Positions 1 to 9,289 of a stretch of 64,000 nt of DNA are shown here, piece by piece. The notes below the pieces were generated by a model. The model had not been told where the DNA came from. It worked only from the letters and a program-made list of their open reading frames with translations, and did no database searches. A program made the translations under genes and the position numbers. The DNA lies in contig NZ_OZ242344.1 in NCBI RefSeq assembly GCF_965208485.1, positions 4,030,001-4,094,000 on the forward strand, in the 5' to 3' direction. The DNA comes from Poriferisodalis sp965208485 (lineage in GTDB: Bacteria; Actinomycetota; Acidimicrobiia; Acidimicrobiales; Poriferisodalaceae). Position 1 is the first letter of the stretch. The number at the start of each line of letters is the position of its first letter.

Positions 1-402
1 GACGACGCCGGCATCGGATTGCCCGACTACTACGAATGGCGAACGCGCTCGGGCTGCTACTTCTGCTTCTTCCAACGCAAGGCAGAGTGGGTCGGTCTCG
101 CCGAGCGTCACCCCGAGCTCTACGAGCGCGCGATTGCTATTGAGCAGAAGGTTCTGCTCGATGCCGGCGTTGACGGCGACGCGGACTTCAGTGAACGTGC
201 AATGTCTGGCCGCCAATACACATGGAGTGGCGGTGAGACCCTGGTACAACTACGCTCCCGTGGCCAGGAGATTCTCGATAAACATGAAGCCGCCATGGAC
301 CGCGTCCGCCAAGTGCGCACGGCCGTTCCCGTCCTCGAAGCACTCGCCGGAGCGCTGGATGACGAGAACGACGACACGGCTTGTGCAGTCTGTGCGCTGT
401 AG
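1..402 (+). CDS. PAPS-reductase-like protein, C-terminal part (runs off left edge)
   Basis: The reading frame is open from base 1 and ends with TAG at 400-402, so only the last 133 codons of a longer gene are visible. A TTG at 19 is probably an internal Leu codon. The visible part carries the segment RSGCYFCFFQRK (codons 16-27), a CxxC typical of phosphoadenosine-phosphosulfate-reductase-like (COG0175) proteins found in defence loci, related to DndC, which activates sulfur chemistry on DNA. A second CxxC (CAVC) lies at the extreme C-terminus. It is followed after 12 bp by a same-strand gene, so the two are probably co-transcribed. The ATP-pyrophosphatase P-loop would be upstream and cannot be checked here. 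The family assignment is recognition from one motif, not a search. Confidence 0.65.
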   Translation, partial: DDAGIGLPDYYEWRTRSGCYFCFFQRKAEWVGLAERHPELYERAIAIEQKVLLDAGVDGDADFSERAMSGRQYTWSGGETLVQLRSRGQEILDKHEAAMDRVRQVRTAVPVLEALAGALDDENDDTACAVCAL

Positions 403-414
403 GCACGGACGAGA

Positions 415-2613
415 ATGTCAGAAGCCGACGAGGGAGTGCAGGACACCCGGGGCCTGCAGCAGGCCACGCTGTTCACCACAATCTGTCCAATCATTCAGTC
501 GGCCGAATCGGGATGGCTCGAGCGGCTACAGAGCATTTCAGACCCGCGCCAATTAGTCATCGAGTTCGTCATGGCTACGGACGCGGTGCAAATTGACGAG
601 TTGATTCCCATCCTCGTCTCCCGTCAGGGACCCGCTCCTCTGGCCGAGTTGCCTACTCGCACAAAGAACTGCTTGCTCCGTGCGGGCGTTGAGACTTGGG
701 AACAAGTACGGCGGCTAGATCTGAGAACGATCGGGGACTTCAAGCACGCCGGTGACAAGACATTGCGTGCAGTCATTGACTGGTGCCTCAGACACGCTGA
801 GGAGATAGCTCGTTCCGGTACCGCAGCCCTGAATCCCTCGCCTGGCGTAACGGATGAGAAAGTTGGCCAGCAGGACGATGCCAGCGGGACTTCTTCGCCC
901 GTGGGGCGAGCGGCGCCAACCCCGGCACCAACAGCGATTGACACGCTCCGCCGCTGGCTGGCGATCACAGGACCGCAGCAACCCACGATGAAGGAGCTCC
1001 TTGAGCTCCTGGCCTCAGACCTCGAGCTATTGCCCGTCGAGGTCACGCAGGCGGCGGTTGAGCTACTCTCGCAGCCGCTTCACGTGGGGGAAGCCGACGA
1101 CAGCCCTGATACCGCGGATCCCCTTGCCGCAGCCCGGGCTCTCATTGGAGACGACCGGAATTGGGAGGTCTGGAAGGCCAGGAACTTTTTCGGGGCCGAT
1201 GCGCAGCCAACATTCGCCGACATCGGCGAGGAATTTGACTTGACGCGAGAACGCGTCCGTCAGCTGGACAGGCGCGTTACGGAAACTATGGCGGCCGCGA
1301 TCGAAGCTGACCAGGGATTCGAGTCGATTCGGTGGCGTGCGCACCGGCTTGGCCAGCAACTGGGAAGCGGCGTCCCGCTAGCGAGTTCCCTAGCAACTTT
1401 GGCGCTCTCCGATCAGTCCGAAGAGCACGCTGTCGCCTTGTGGCACGCAGGTCCGTACGTTCAGCGAGATGGCTGGCTCGTCCGTAAGGGCGAGAGTCCC
1501 AAGAGCGTCGTCGAGGCCGCTATCCGGGATCTTCCTGGGCCGCTGATTCACAAGGATGAGCTAGAGGGCATCTTGGGCGCAGCGGGAGTCCCAGTGGCCG
1601 CCCTCGACAACGTCATTTCCTGCACCGATGCCATTCGAGACATTGGTCAAGGGTGCTTGGTCCGCTGGTATGGGGCGATACCTGACAAGGTGGAAGTTGT
1701 GCTCGCGCTGCTGGGTAGGCCGGCCACAGCTGAAGAAATCCTCGAACATTTCTTGAGCGACCGCAGTGTCACGAGCGTGAAGAACGCTCTCGCGGCAGAC
1801 GATCGCTTCTATCGCACGAACATGACCGAGTGGGCGCTCGCGGAATGGGGCCTTGAAGAGTACTCGGGAATTGTCGAGGAGATCATCGAGCGGATCGAGA
1901 GGGATGGGGGAACGACGGACACCGCTGCCCTAGTTGAAGAGCTTGTCGGGCAGTTTGGTGTCTCGGAGAATTCGGTGCGTAGCTACCTCGGCACCCCGGC
2001 CTTTGTCGTTGAGGGAACTCACGTCCGACAGCGACGCCTTGAAGAGTTCAAACTCAAGCCGAAGCCGCTACGGCATACTCGTGGCGTCTTCCGACCTTCG
2101 CCGATTCGCCTAGTGGCGAACTTCCTAGTAGATAGGGATTTGCTGAGAGGTTCAGGCCAAGCGATCGACATAGGACTGGCGACGCAACTGGGTCTCGGAC
2201 CCGGTGGACGTCTTATTTTCACTTCGTCCCACCAAGAGGTCAGGTTCGGTTGGCGGCCATGGAGCGTCACCGGTCCTGATGTTGGTTCCCTCGCCCCCGC
2301 GGCGCGAGCATTCGGGGCGCATCAGGGTGATCTGCTCATCGTCGACCTCGACCTAGACAAAGAGGAAGCGGCATTTGGGCTCGTAGACGAGTCACTGCAG
2401 GGCCATGAGAGGTTTGAGGCCCTTACGGGCTTGGTTGAACCCCCCGACATGGTCGCCGCGCTCGCAGCTGCGATCGGTGTAGAACCGGCAGAGGTGCGGG
2501 CGTCGCTCCGAAATCGTGGCGACGAGGAGTTGATCGGATTGTTGCCGCGGCAACCCGATGCAGCCCTAGAGACTCAGTTGGACAGGCTTGCAGATTTCCT
2601 TGACGAACTCTGA
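415..2613 (+). CDS. Fusion protein with RNAP alpha-CTD-like and sigma-70 region-4-like segments
   Basis: A 732-residue protein starting at ATG 415. Around residues 78-130, the segment LPTRTKNCLLRAGVETWEQV looks like the helix-hairpin-helix C-terminal domain of RNA polymerase alpha. A Pro/Ala-rich linker follows, then at about 260-300 a sigma region-4-like helix-turn-helix (DIGEEFDLTRERVRQL). The middle is mostly charged and helical. Near residues 560-645 is a segment with several short beta-like stretches that I do not recognise. It lies 12 bp after the PAPS-reductase-like gene and its stop faces the stop of the opposite operon with 9 bp between. Binding to DNA is inferred; whether it regulates the neighbouring genes or is part of the effector complex cannot be told from sequence. 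Confidence 0.7.
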   Translation: MSEADEGVQDTRGLQQATLFTTICPIIQSAESGWLERLQSISDPRQLVIEFVMATDAVQIDELIPILVSRQGPAPLAELPTRTKNCLLRAGVETWEQVRRLDLRTIGDFKHAGDKTLRAVIDWCLRHAEEIARSGTAALNPSPGVTDEKVGQQDDASGTSSPVGRAAPTPAPTAIDTLRRWLAITGPQQPTMKELLELLASDLELLPVEVTQAAVELLSQPLHVGEADDSPDTADPLAAARALIGDDRNWEVWKARNFFGADAQPTFADIGEEFDLTRERVRQLDRRVTETMAAAIEADQGFESIRWRAHRLGQQLGSGVPLASSLATLALSDQSEEHAVALWHAGPYVQRDGWLVRKGESPKSVVEAAIRDLPGPLIHKDELEGILGAAGVPVAALDNVISCTDAIRDIGQGCLVRWYGAIPDKVEVVLALLGRPATAEEILEHFLSDRSVTSVKNALAADDRFYRTNMTEWALAEWGLEEYSGIVEEIIERIERDGGTTDTAALVEELVGQFGVSENSVRSYLGTPAFVVEGTHVRQRRLEEFKLKPKPLRHTRGVFRPSPIRLVANFLVDRDLLRGSGQAIDIGLATQLGLGPGGRLIFTSSHQEVRFGWRPWSVTGPDVGSLAPAARAFGAHQGDLLIVDLDLDKEEAAFGLVDESLQGHERFEALTGLVEPPDMVAALAAAIGVEPAEVRASLRNRGDEELIGLLPRQPDAALETQLDRLADFLDEL

Positions 2614-2622
2614 GCTAGCTGC

Positions 2623-3051
2623 TCAGTCAAGTATTTCATCAAGACGCCGGTACACAGCCAGTGTCGGATTGGGCGCTCCAGCCACAACATCGAATAGCCA
2701 GTTCATCCCATAGTTGGCGTATTCGGATGCCAATGCAACGACGCGATTTGCCCAGCCGTCGTCTGCGATTGCGTCGGTACCAGTTTCTGATAGTCCAAGC
2801 AATTGAAGGTGTGCGATACGCCACGGGTCGCTGTCGAAGATCACACCAGTCGCAAACTTAACAGTGTCTCCTTCTAGCGCGCGTTTCTGCCCTTCCCGCA
2901 ATCCTATGCACATGCCCGCCCACCAAACATCTATCATTCTCGGAAAGGGCTTTCTGCGATCGCCTTGCGATTGAAGATCATCCATGCGCTCGCGAACTGA
3001 CTTCGAGATTTCGATATCGGTTGACGAGAACGGATTTGCCATGGGGCTCAT
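2623..3051 (-). CDS. Conserved small protein at the 3' end of the helicase/ATPase operon
   Basis: A 142-residue protein, unrecognised. The ATG at 3051 overlaps the stop of the upstream ATPase gene as ATGA (3048-3051), which decides the start over the ATG four codons downstream. The N-terminal third has an amphipathic, basic stretch, followed by FPRMIDVWWAGMCIGLREG. A similar aromatic/CIG pattern occurs in small Dnd-associated proteins, but this resemblance is weak and from memory. There is no signal peptide and no cysteine cluster. As the last gene of a translationally coupled set it probably works with the ATPase and helicase. Confidence 0.6.
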   Translation of the reverse strand: MSPMANPFSSTDIEISKSVRERMDDLQSQGDRRKPFPRMIDVWWAGMCIGLREGQKRALEGDTVKFATGVIFDSDPWRIAHLQLLGLSETGTDAIADDGWANRVVALASEYANYGMNWLFDVVAGAPNPTLAVYRRLDEILD

Positions 3052-5189
3052 CGGGCTTCTGCCTCCTCATCGCGAAAGGCCAGCCCCCGCTGGTCATCGT
3101 TTATCCTGGCGCAAATCCTGCACGTCGTTTCGATTCCACAAGTGCACATCCGAACCACCGGACGATCTTGCCCCCAAACTCGTGCTAGTTCACCGCTGTC
3201 GCGTGAACAGGTCATGGTCCGCGATACGCCTGCCCGCATCGCAAGTTGGGCCTCCACATCGCGAATCTCCGATCTAGTAAGAAGAAGCAGGACTTGGAAA
3301 GGCAGCTCGGGTTGAGGATCGGTGATGGATTCGACCATTCTGCTCTTTACTGACCCTGAGACCATGCCAAGCGCGGTGTCGATGATTCTAGGTGATTCGA
3401 CCTCAGCTACTTCCATCAGAGCCCAAATGAACGAGAGTGTGAGGGCACGTTGCGAAGCGCCATTAATCTCCCCATCGAAGTCGAGCTTGCGACCTCCAAG
3501 ATCGCGGACCTCGATGTCGAAGGATTCGTTGATAGTCACCTCGGCAAAAACCGATGAATCAATCTCCGGATCGGAGCCGACTATGTCGAGAAACATCGTC
3601 GCCATGCGTGCCTCGACTTGACGAACACGATTACCCTCGAGGGTGTCAATCATCTGATCAACGAGATGATGAAGATCCACGGCTGCGTCAAGTCGGGCTT
3701 TCTTCGCGGCCGATCTGTCAGCCTCGCGCTCAAGCGTCTCAAAGACCGATTTTGCTGCCCTGAGCTTCTCCTGTGCGATCTCTAGGTCGCGGCCATCGCG
3801 GGCCAATTGTCGGTCCGCCTCCGCGATCTTGGGATCAACGTCAGCGATGTTATCTACGAGGGTTCTGACCCGCTCCTCATCAATCTGAGCCCGTTTGCCC
3901 TCTGCATGTGCCAGTTGTTGTCGTTTCGAGCGGATCGTGTCGGTAATCGATGTGGACACTTCTAAGGCTCGTTGGCGCCGGTCAGCGAACCCGTTGCGGT
4001 CAGCCTTCTGCGCCTCGTGCGCTTGATGAGCTGCGCGCGCAACGTGTAGCGCTTCCGTGAGCCTCTGATCGCGCTCACTAACTGCGCGCTGGCGCTCGAT
4101 CAGGTGCTCGATGTGGGTGCGGGCGTCGCTACCCTTGGCGAGGCTTGTGCCACAAATGCACTCTTCGAGCTGAAGGCGGTCGACTAGTACTTCGACTGCC
4201 GTGCCTGGGATCACACCACGATCAGCGAGTTCACCCAAGGACATAAGACCCGTGTGGAGCTGTTCGCCTGCAACATCCCACGATAGCGCTTCCGACCTCA
4301 ATGCTTCTCGCATATCGGCAAAGTGCGACGTTTCGCGCTCGTTGAGATCGTTTAGGTCTGCCTTGAGACCGCTTATTTCTGCGTTAATCTCGTCGATATC
4401 GCCAACATCTTTGATTCTGCCTAACTCCGAATCCCAACCGGCACGTGTTTCGCGCATGCGGTGAAGCGATGATTCGAGATCTTCAATCTTCGACGTCAGT
4501 TGCTCAACTGCAGTTTCGGCACCTTCAACCGCAACCGAGGCATCCTGGAGGTCGCTCGAGCCACTCTGTGCAAAGTCTCTTCGCATTCGAGTTTCGATGC
4601 GCGTCAAATCGGTCCGGGCGATGTAGAGCTGCTCAAGACCGAGCAACGACTTTATGGCACTGTGTACCTGCTCCTGCCGTTCGCGTGTGTTGACCTTGCC
4701 AGACATAAACTCTTGGACGTCGTCCCCGTTGGTGAAGAACACGCGTCGGAGGTCCGGCGGAATCATCTGTTCGACAAACGCCTCCGGAGGCTCGACCGGG
4801 TCTTCGCCTTGTGGTGTTAGGTGGTAGAGCTGTACTCGGTCCGCGGTAGATCTGAATGTGTCGCCGTCTTCTGGAGTTTCCGCGACAGATCGGATCAACC
4901 GGTATTGTCCCTCACCTCCACCAGCATCGTGCGTGAATTCGACCATAACGGAAACATCAATCGGTTGTCCAGTTGCAGTCGCTGTTGAGGCCAGACGAAG
5001 ATCGCTAGCATGACTAGGTAAACCGGGACGGCCATAGAAGGCCCAGAGCATTGCAGCGAGCAAACTCGTTTTGCCCGAGCCGTTCTCGGCCCGAATAAGC
5101 GTCAGTGGCTTTTGCGGATCGGTTGAGAATTCTAGGCGAATGTCCTCAAGAAGCTTGAAGTTCTGTATCTCTACGCGGTGAAGCCTCAT
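3048..5189 (-). CDS. DndD/SMC-like AAA ATPase
   Basis: A 713-residue ABC/SMC-type ATPase. Walker A is ENGSGKTS at residues 35-42. Long coiled-coil segments run from about 190 to 540, interrupted by a zinc-hook-like CICG near residue 344. The ABC signature region (GASQRAL) is near 575 and a Walker-B-like strand RIIDTALG near 600. That order and spacing match DndD and Rad50/RecF-like ATPases. The usual acidic residue right after the Walker B Asp is absent (DT instead of DE), as in DndD proteins, which read IDTP. A cysteine cluster (CTCGIETTCRIC) at about 680-692 suggests a C-terminal zinc ribbon. The start ATG at 5189 overlaps the upstream stop as ATGA. The likely role is DNA-end or duplex sensing in a defence complex; this is inferred. 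Confidence 0.8.
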   Translation of the reverse strand: MRLHRVEIQNFKLLEDIRLEFSTDPQKPLTLIRAENGSGKTSLLAAMLWAFYGRPGLPSHASDLRLASTATATGQPIDVSVMVEFTHDAGGGEGQYRLIRSVAETPEDGDTFRSTADRVQLYHLTPQGEDPVEPPEAFVEQMIPPDLRRVFFTNGDDVQEFMSGKVNTRERQEQVHSAIKSLLGLEQLYIARTDLTRIETRMRRDFAQSGSSDLQDASVAVEGAETAVEQLTSKIEDLESSLHRMRETRAGWDSELGRIKDVGDIDEINAEISGLKADLNDLNERETSHFADMREALRSEALSWDVAGEQLHTGLMSLGELADRGVIPGTAVEVLVDRLQLEECICGTSLAKGSDARTHIEHLIERQRAVSERDQRLTEALHVARAAHQAHEAQKADRNGFADRRQRALEVSTSITDTIRSKRQQLAHAEGKRAQIDEERVRTLVDNIADVDPKIAEADRQLARDGRDLEIAQEKLRAAKSVFETLEREADRSAAKKARLDAAVDLHHLVDQMIDTLEGNRVRQVEARMATMFLDIVGSDPEIDSSVFAEVTINESFDIEVRDLGGRKLDFDGEINGASQRALTLSFIWALMEVAEVESPRIIDTALGMVSGSVKSRMVESITDPQPELPFQVLLLLTRSEIRDVEAQLAMRAGVSRTMTCSRDSGELARVWGQDRPVVRMCTCGIETTCRICARINDDQRGLAFRDEEAEAR

Positions 5190-5407
5190 TTCGGATTAGG
5201 AGCCTTTGAGGTAATCGTCGTACCCAAAGACTCGACTAAGTCTTGGATGCGGTCGCGACGGGCTGCCTCGGTGGCTGCCGTCTCCTGTGAATTCACAACT
5301 TCGATGATCGCCTTTGCCAAGTCCACGCGATAACCGGGATAACGCTCATCGACAGCCTCGATCGTTTCCGCGACCACTGCTCGAAGTTGTCGACGTCCTC
5401 CCATCAT
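5186..5407 (-). CDS. Small acidic/basic helical protein between helicase and ATPase
   Basis: A 73-residue protein of unknown family. The ATG at 5407 sits in an ATGA overlap (5404-5407) with the helicase stop, and its own stop overlaps the ATPase start the same way (5186-5189), so it is embedded in a coupled operon and is very likely real despite its size. The sequence is predominantly helical, rich in Glu, Ala and Arg, with no cysteine and no membrane segment. It could be an adaptor between helicase and ATPase, or a small DNA-binding subunit; the sequence does not decide. Confidence 0.6.
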   Translation of the reverse strand: MMGGRRQLRAVVAETIEAVDERYPGYRVDLAKAIIEVVNSQETAATEAARRDRIQDLVESLGTTITSKAPNPK

Positions 5408-7623
5408 GCTCGGCTCGCCTCTCGCTCCATTTGATCTAACTCCTCGGCAATCGTTCGCGGGCCGTCAGCGTCCCACTCGTTGCGTGCCAAGCTAGCGAAG
5501 GCCCGGACTCTCCTCAGCTCGCTTCGGAGAATTGACCCAGCGGCAGATTCCGAGAGATCAGGTGGCACGACAACAAAGTCATGAATGGCTGCCGCCTCCT
5601 TCCCCTCGGCCTGACGAAGCACGCGGCCACGCCGCTGGACCCACTCTCGCTCGACAGTTGTGGACGCAAGTATGAATGCTGACTCTGTCGCAGGGACGTC
5701 GACGCCTTCGTCGAGCACTCTCATGGCGGTAAGTGCCTTGTACTCACCGGCGGCGAATCGGTGAAGAATCTCATCGCCGCGTCCTGCTGCGTTCTCTTCG
5801 GCGGTGAGCTCATGGGCGACGATGCCGAGATCCTGCAGCACTTCGTTGACTTCCTCGATCTGGCGACGGTCAGAGAGCTCCGGGGGCTTCGAAGAGGCAT
5901 AGATGAGCGTCCGCCGCACACTTGCTGGCCCGATCTGGCGCAAGACGGCTGACAGAGCGGGGACCTTGCCGCTTGCTTGCTCGAGAACGGCGCGGCGCTG
6001 CCTTAGGAGGTGCTCCACACGTGAGTTGGGTATGACTGCCTGGCCCTCATCCGTCATTCGGAAGCCTGCGGCGAAGAGATCGTCGGTGAGCGATGCGTAG
6101 CGCTCGAGTTCATCCTCGGTGAGGCTGACGGTGTGTACGTGGTAGTCGTACGGCACGAGGCAACCTGCGTCGATCGCAGCTCGAAGGCCGAACTCAAACA
6201 CCTGGGGTCCAAAGAACGCGAACAATTCGTCGGTGCCAAGACTGTCGAATTGCCGAATTGGCGTAGCCGACAGGCCTAATCGCCACGCGAAGGCCTCGGG
6301 AGGGTTGGACAAGAACGATGGTGCTCCCAGATTGTGCACCTCGTCGCCGACCAGCATCGTGTCCGCGCCAGTTTGGGCGACATCCTCAGCGAGTTCTCTC
6401 AGGGAGCGGTCAGTGCGGAACAGCTGCTGCGTGCAGACGACCACCTCGGTTCGCTCCCCGCCGGTCGCGAATGCCGTTTGAATCTCCGAAATTCGCTCTG
6501 CGCGGCGACTTCCTGAGAGCTGTGAGGGCCGGACAGGCTCGATGCCGAACTCCCGTACGTCCTCACTCCACTGCCTCTCCAACGTCAAGGTCGGAACAAG
6601 AATCATCACCAGCATCGGTCTACCGACAGAGCGTCTGTCCTGTAGCTGCGTGGCGGCGATGAGGGCTGTCCGCGTCTTGCCACCGCCTGTAGCAATCGCC
6701 ATCACACCCCGAGCCGCTGCACTCAAGAACTCGTCAACAGCTGTGCCCTGATGGCCATAGCGACCTTCTCGCCACTGCAGTCCGGCTGGCACAGCGAGCT
6801 GGGGCGGCGGCAGCGGGGAGCCCGGTGGCAACTCAGGTTCGAGCCCTGCATGTCGGTCAGCCCGCCAAGCTGCCCAGAAGTCCCGCGTGGTAGGCGGTTT
6901 GCTGGTGCTTCCGAGTGAAGTGATCAACTCGGCCGCTTGAGGGGCGCTGATCGTCAGCGTTCTATCGCGTTGGTTTGACCAGTACTCCTCAAATGTGCGC
7001 ACCATCTTCGAGATTCGCTTCGCCGCTTGAGGGCCGTCACACCAATTGCGATCAACACTCATTTGCTCACCGTTGACGAACAGACCGCTGTGGGTGACGT
7101 TGCCGGAGCCGTGCACCGCTAGCCAGTCGTCGCCATGTCGAAGCAGCCACTGCTTGGGGTGGAACATCCCGGCCCGCATCAGAACGAAGCGAAGCTCGGC
7201 CTGTCCCCGCGCAACCATGTAGCCAAGACAATCCGAAGCGTGCTGTGCGAGAGCGGAGGGAATGAGATCGCCTCCCGGTGTCGCGAGCGTCCGCTCGATT
7301 GCTTCGCACACAACTGCTTCCGGCTCGCGCGACCCCCGTTGCACAGCAACAAGATCGTCGTCGGTGAGGTGCGGGCTCAGCAGCAGGCGCAGGGATGCGG
7401 TGGACCGGTTGATGTAACTCGCGAGCCCTGGGCTCAGCTTCGCTAGCGCGTCGGAGGTGAAGTAGGCAGACACGATCCGCGCTTCCGCAGCGCACTGGAA
7501 GGCGGGAATGAGCACCTCACCCGCTAAGTCATCTTGAGGTGCCTCATAGAGAGGCTGCGTCTCACCCAGCGCCCGCAAACCCCACCCGCCTTCGGGCGTG
7601 GCATCAGCAGGCACAAACTTCAC
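5404..7623 (-). CDS. PLD-like nuclease domain fused to superfamily-2 (DEAD/DEAH) helicase
   Basis: A 739-residue protein, GTG start at 7623. The N-terminal region has one phospholipase-D-type HxK motif (FHPKQWLL near residue 151) followed by GSGN near 170, as in PLD-family nucleases. The helicase core follows: Walker A ATGGGKT at about 311-317, motif II DEVH near 424, motif III SATP near 450, and a C-terminal RecA domain ending with motif VI QRRGRVLRQ near 662. This arrangement is common among restriction-type and defence helicases. It is the first gene of a four-gene leftward operon; the 336 bp upstream should hold the promoter. One HKD motif alone implies dimerisation for nuclease activity (family knowledge). 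Confidence 0.85.
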   Translation of the reverse strand: MKFVPADATPEGGWGLRALGETQPLYEAPQDDLAGEVLIPAFQCAAEARIVSAYFTSDALAKLSPGLASYINRSTASLRLLLSPHLTDDDLVAVQRGSREPEAVVCEAIERTLATPGGDLIPSALAQHASDCLGYMVARGQAELRFVLMRAGMFHPKQWLLRHGDDWLAVHGSGNVTHSGLFVNGEQMSVDRNWCDGPQAAKRISKMVRTFEEYWSNQRDRTLTISAPQAAELITSLGSTSKPPTTRDFWAAWRADRHAGLEPELPPGSPLPPPQLAVPAGLQWREGRYGHQGTAVDEFLSAAARGVMAIATGGGKTRTALIAATQLQDRRSVGRPMLVMILVPTLTLERQWSEDVREFGIEPVRPSQLSGSRRAERISEIQTAFATGGERTEVVVCTQQLFRTDRSLRELAEDVAQTGADTMLVGDEVHNLGAPSFLSNPPEAFAWRLGLSATPIRQFDSLGTDELFAFFGPQVFEFGLRAAIDAGCLVPYDYHVHTVSLTEDELERYASLTDDLFAAGFRMTDEGQAVIPNSRVEHLLRQRRAVLEQASGKVPALSAVLRQIGPASVRRTLIYASSKPPELSDRRQIEEVNEVLQDLGIVAHELTAEENAAGRGDEILHRFAAGEYKALTAMRVLDEGVDVPATESAFILASTTVEREWVQRRGRVLRQAEGKEAAAIHDFVVVPPDLSESAAGSILRSELRRVRAFASLARNEWDADGPRTIAEELDQMEREASRA

Positions 7624-7959
7624 ACCAGCTAGATGCCCATTCGACCAGTCCGTCTAGTCGGCCTCGATTTGTTTCGCCATTCGTCGAGCGTGCCGCGGCC
7701 AATCCGTCCATGCTGATCGTGTAACCCTCCGGTCCTCGAGAATCCGTGGCGGAGTCAAGACTCGCCGCACGCTATCGGCCCGACTCTGTGCCCGGCTGTG
7801 CGTTTTCTGGAAGCTGTGACGGGGACCTGTTAGGTGGTCCAGCCGGCCTGTCCGTCTGTTCGGGGTCCGGATTTGTCGCTTGGAAACCGGAGGCGTGCGC
7901 GGCGGAGGTCAGTTCACGGAAGCGCTCACCGTGCAGGGGCATGGGCGCGTGGGCGCCGT
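7624..7959. other. Intergenic region upstream of the helicase operon
   Basis: I see no convincing gene here. It separates the leftward helicase operon from the end of the exonuclease gene, so it should contain the helicase promoter. I found no clear terminator hairpin or operator. Confidence 0.4.
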
Positions 7960-9120
7960 TCACCCGAGTTGTTCGACGAATTCTGCGACGGACAGCACTG
8001 GGATGCCGTAGTCGCGGGCCTTGCGAGCCTTGCCTGAGCTGCTCGATGCGTCGGCTGCAACCAGCAGGTCGCAGTTCTTCTTGGTGACCGAGCTGACTGG
8101 GACAAGTCCGGCCAGCGCTGCCAAGCGCTCCAGCACGTCTCGTCCGACGGCTTCGCCCCCGATGGTCGCTGTGCCGGTGAAGCAGACGCGGGTGCCCTCC
8201 GCCAAGTCGACGGAAGGCTGAGTCTCGGTCACCTCTGGGATCGTCGCATCGGTGATGTCGAGCGCTAGCGCTATGCGCTCCATGAGTTCATGCTCTTCAC
8301 GGGTGATGACGTGGTCGCGTTGTGCCGCGGCAACGATGGAGTCGAAGTAGGCACGATGCGCTTGGTCGATTTGCCGCTGGTTGATGCCGAGATCTTGCGC
8401 TGTCTCCAGCAGTTCGCGTCGTTCGGTGTCGGTGACGATGTGGTCGTCGAGTACCCAGTCGAGCAGGTCGAGATAGCTCAAGAGCGCCTCGTCGGAGAAG
8501 GGGTAGTGGGCACGCGACACGGTCCGAACCATGTCGTTGGTGCTTGCGGCGCCGCTCGGGCGTCGGAGCGTTCTCGGTCGAGAGCCTTGTTCGATGTAGC
8601 CGATGCGGCATGCCTCGGCACTGTTGCTCGGCAGCGCATCATCGTCGAGCAGCAGCGACGCGAGCTGTGCAGTAGCTCGCGCGTCCGAGAGCGCACGATG
8701 CTGGTCGGCATGGGCAATGCCGAAGCTCTCGCAAGCCAGTCCGAGCTTCTGCGACGTGGCGCGCAAGGTGCAGTATCCCGCTCCGGGATCAAATGCGGTT
8801 CCGAGGCGCTGGAACTCTTGGCCAAGCAATCGGGCGTCGAATGCCAGATTGTGTGCCACCAGAACGGTCCCCTGCAGACGCCGGCCGAGCGCTCCTGCCA
8901 CTTCCTCGAAGGTCGGGGCCGCGGAGACCATCGATGCGGTGACGCCGTGCACATTGACCGGGCCCACATCACGTTCAGGATTGATGAGGGTGTCGATCTC
9001 GTCCACGACCTGCCCGGTGTCGATGTCGACTTCGACAGCTGCGAACTCAACGATTCGGTCGTGTTTGCCGAAGCCGGTTGTCTCGCAGTCGATGGCGACG
9101 ATCCGTTGCTGAAGTGACAT
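7960..9120 (-). CDS. DnaQ-like DEDDh 3'-5' exonuclease with central TerB-like region and C-terminal BRCT
   Basis: A 386-residue protein if started at ATG 9120, preferred over an upstream in-frame TTG at 9141 because a GAGGT ribosome site precedes it. The exonuclease motifs are DCETTG (D11, E13), HNLAFD (D95) and HRALSDA (H141, D146), making a complete DEDDh set. Residues about 205-290 form a helical acidic region resembling TerB. Residues about 305-386 look like a BRCT domain (VCFTGTATIGG near its start), as seen in NAD-dependent ligases and Pol III epsilon relatives. It probably acts in DNA repair or processing of 3' ends. It stands alone, flanked by the channel gene, with no obvious link to the defence operon. 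Confidence 0.85.
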   Translation of the reverse strand: MSLQQRIVAIDCETTGFGKHDRIVEFAAVEVDIDTGQVVDEIDTLINPERDVGPVNVHGVTASMVSAAPTFEEVAGALGRRLQGTVLVAHNLAFDARLLGQEFQRLGTAFDPGAGYCTLRATSQKLGLACESFGIAHADQHRALSDARATAQLASLLLDDDALPSNSAEACRIGYIEQGSRPRTLRRPSGAASTNDMVRTVSRAHYPFSDEALLSYLDLLDWVLDDHIVTDTERRELLETAQDLGINQRQIDQAHRAYFDSIVAAAQRDHVITREEHELMERIALALDITDATIPEVTETQPSVDLAEGTRVCFTGTATIGGEAVGRDVLERLAALAGLVPVSSVTKKNCDLLVAADASSSSGKARKARDYGIPVLSVAEFVEQLG

Positions 9121-9289
9121 GGCTGACCTCGCCTGCTTCAACGCTGGTTGAGCAATGTTGATTGTGTTGGCTGGCTGAGTCTGACATCGCCGCTTCGAGC
9201 CGGCACGGCCGTCGCTGCCGTGCCTGACGGGTGGCTGCGGCCGAATGGGCAGTTGATGCCTGCGCTGCTGGCTCGGGGAGTCCCATGCG

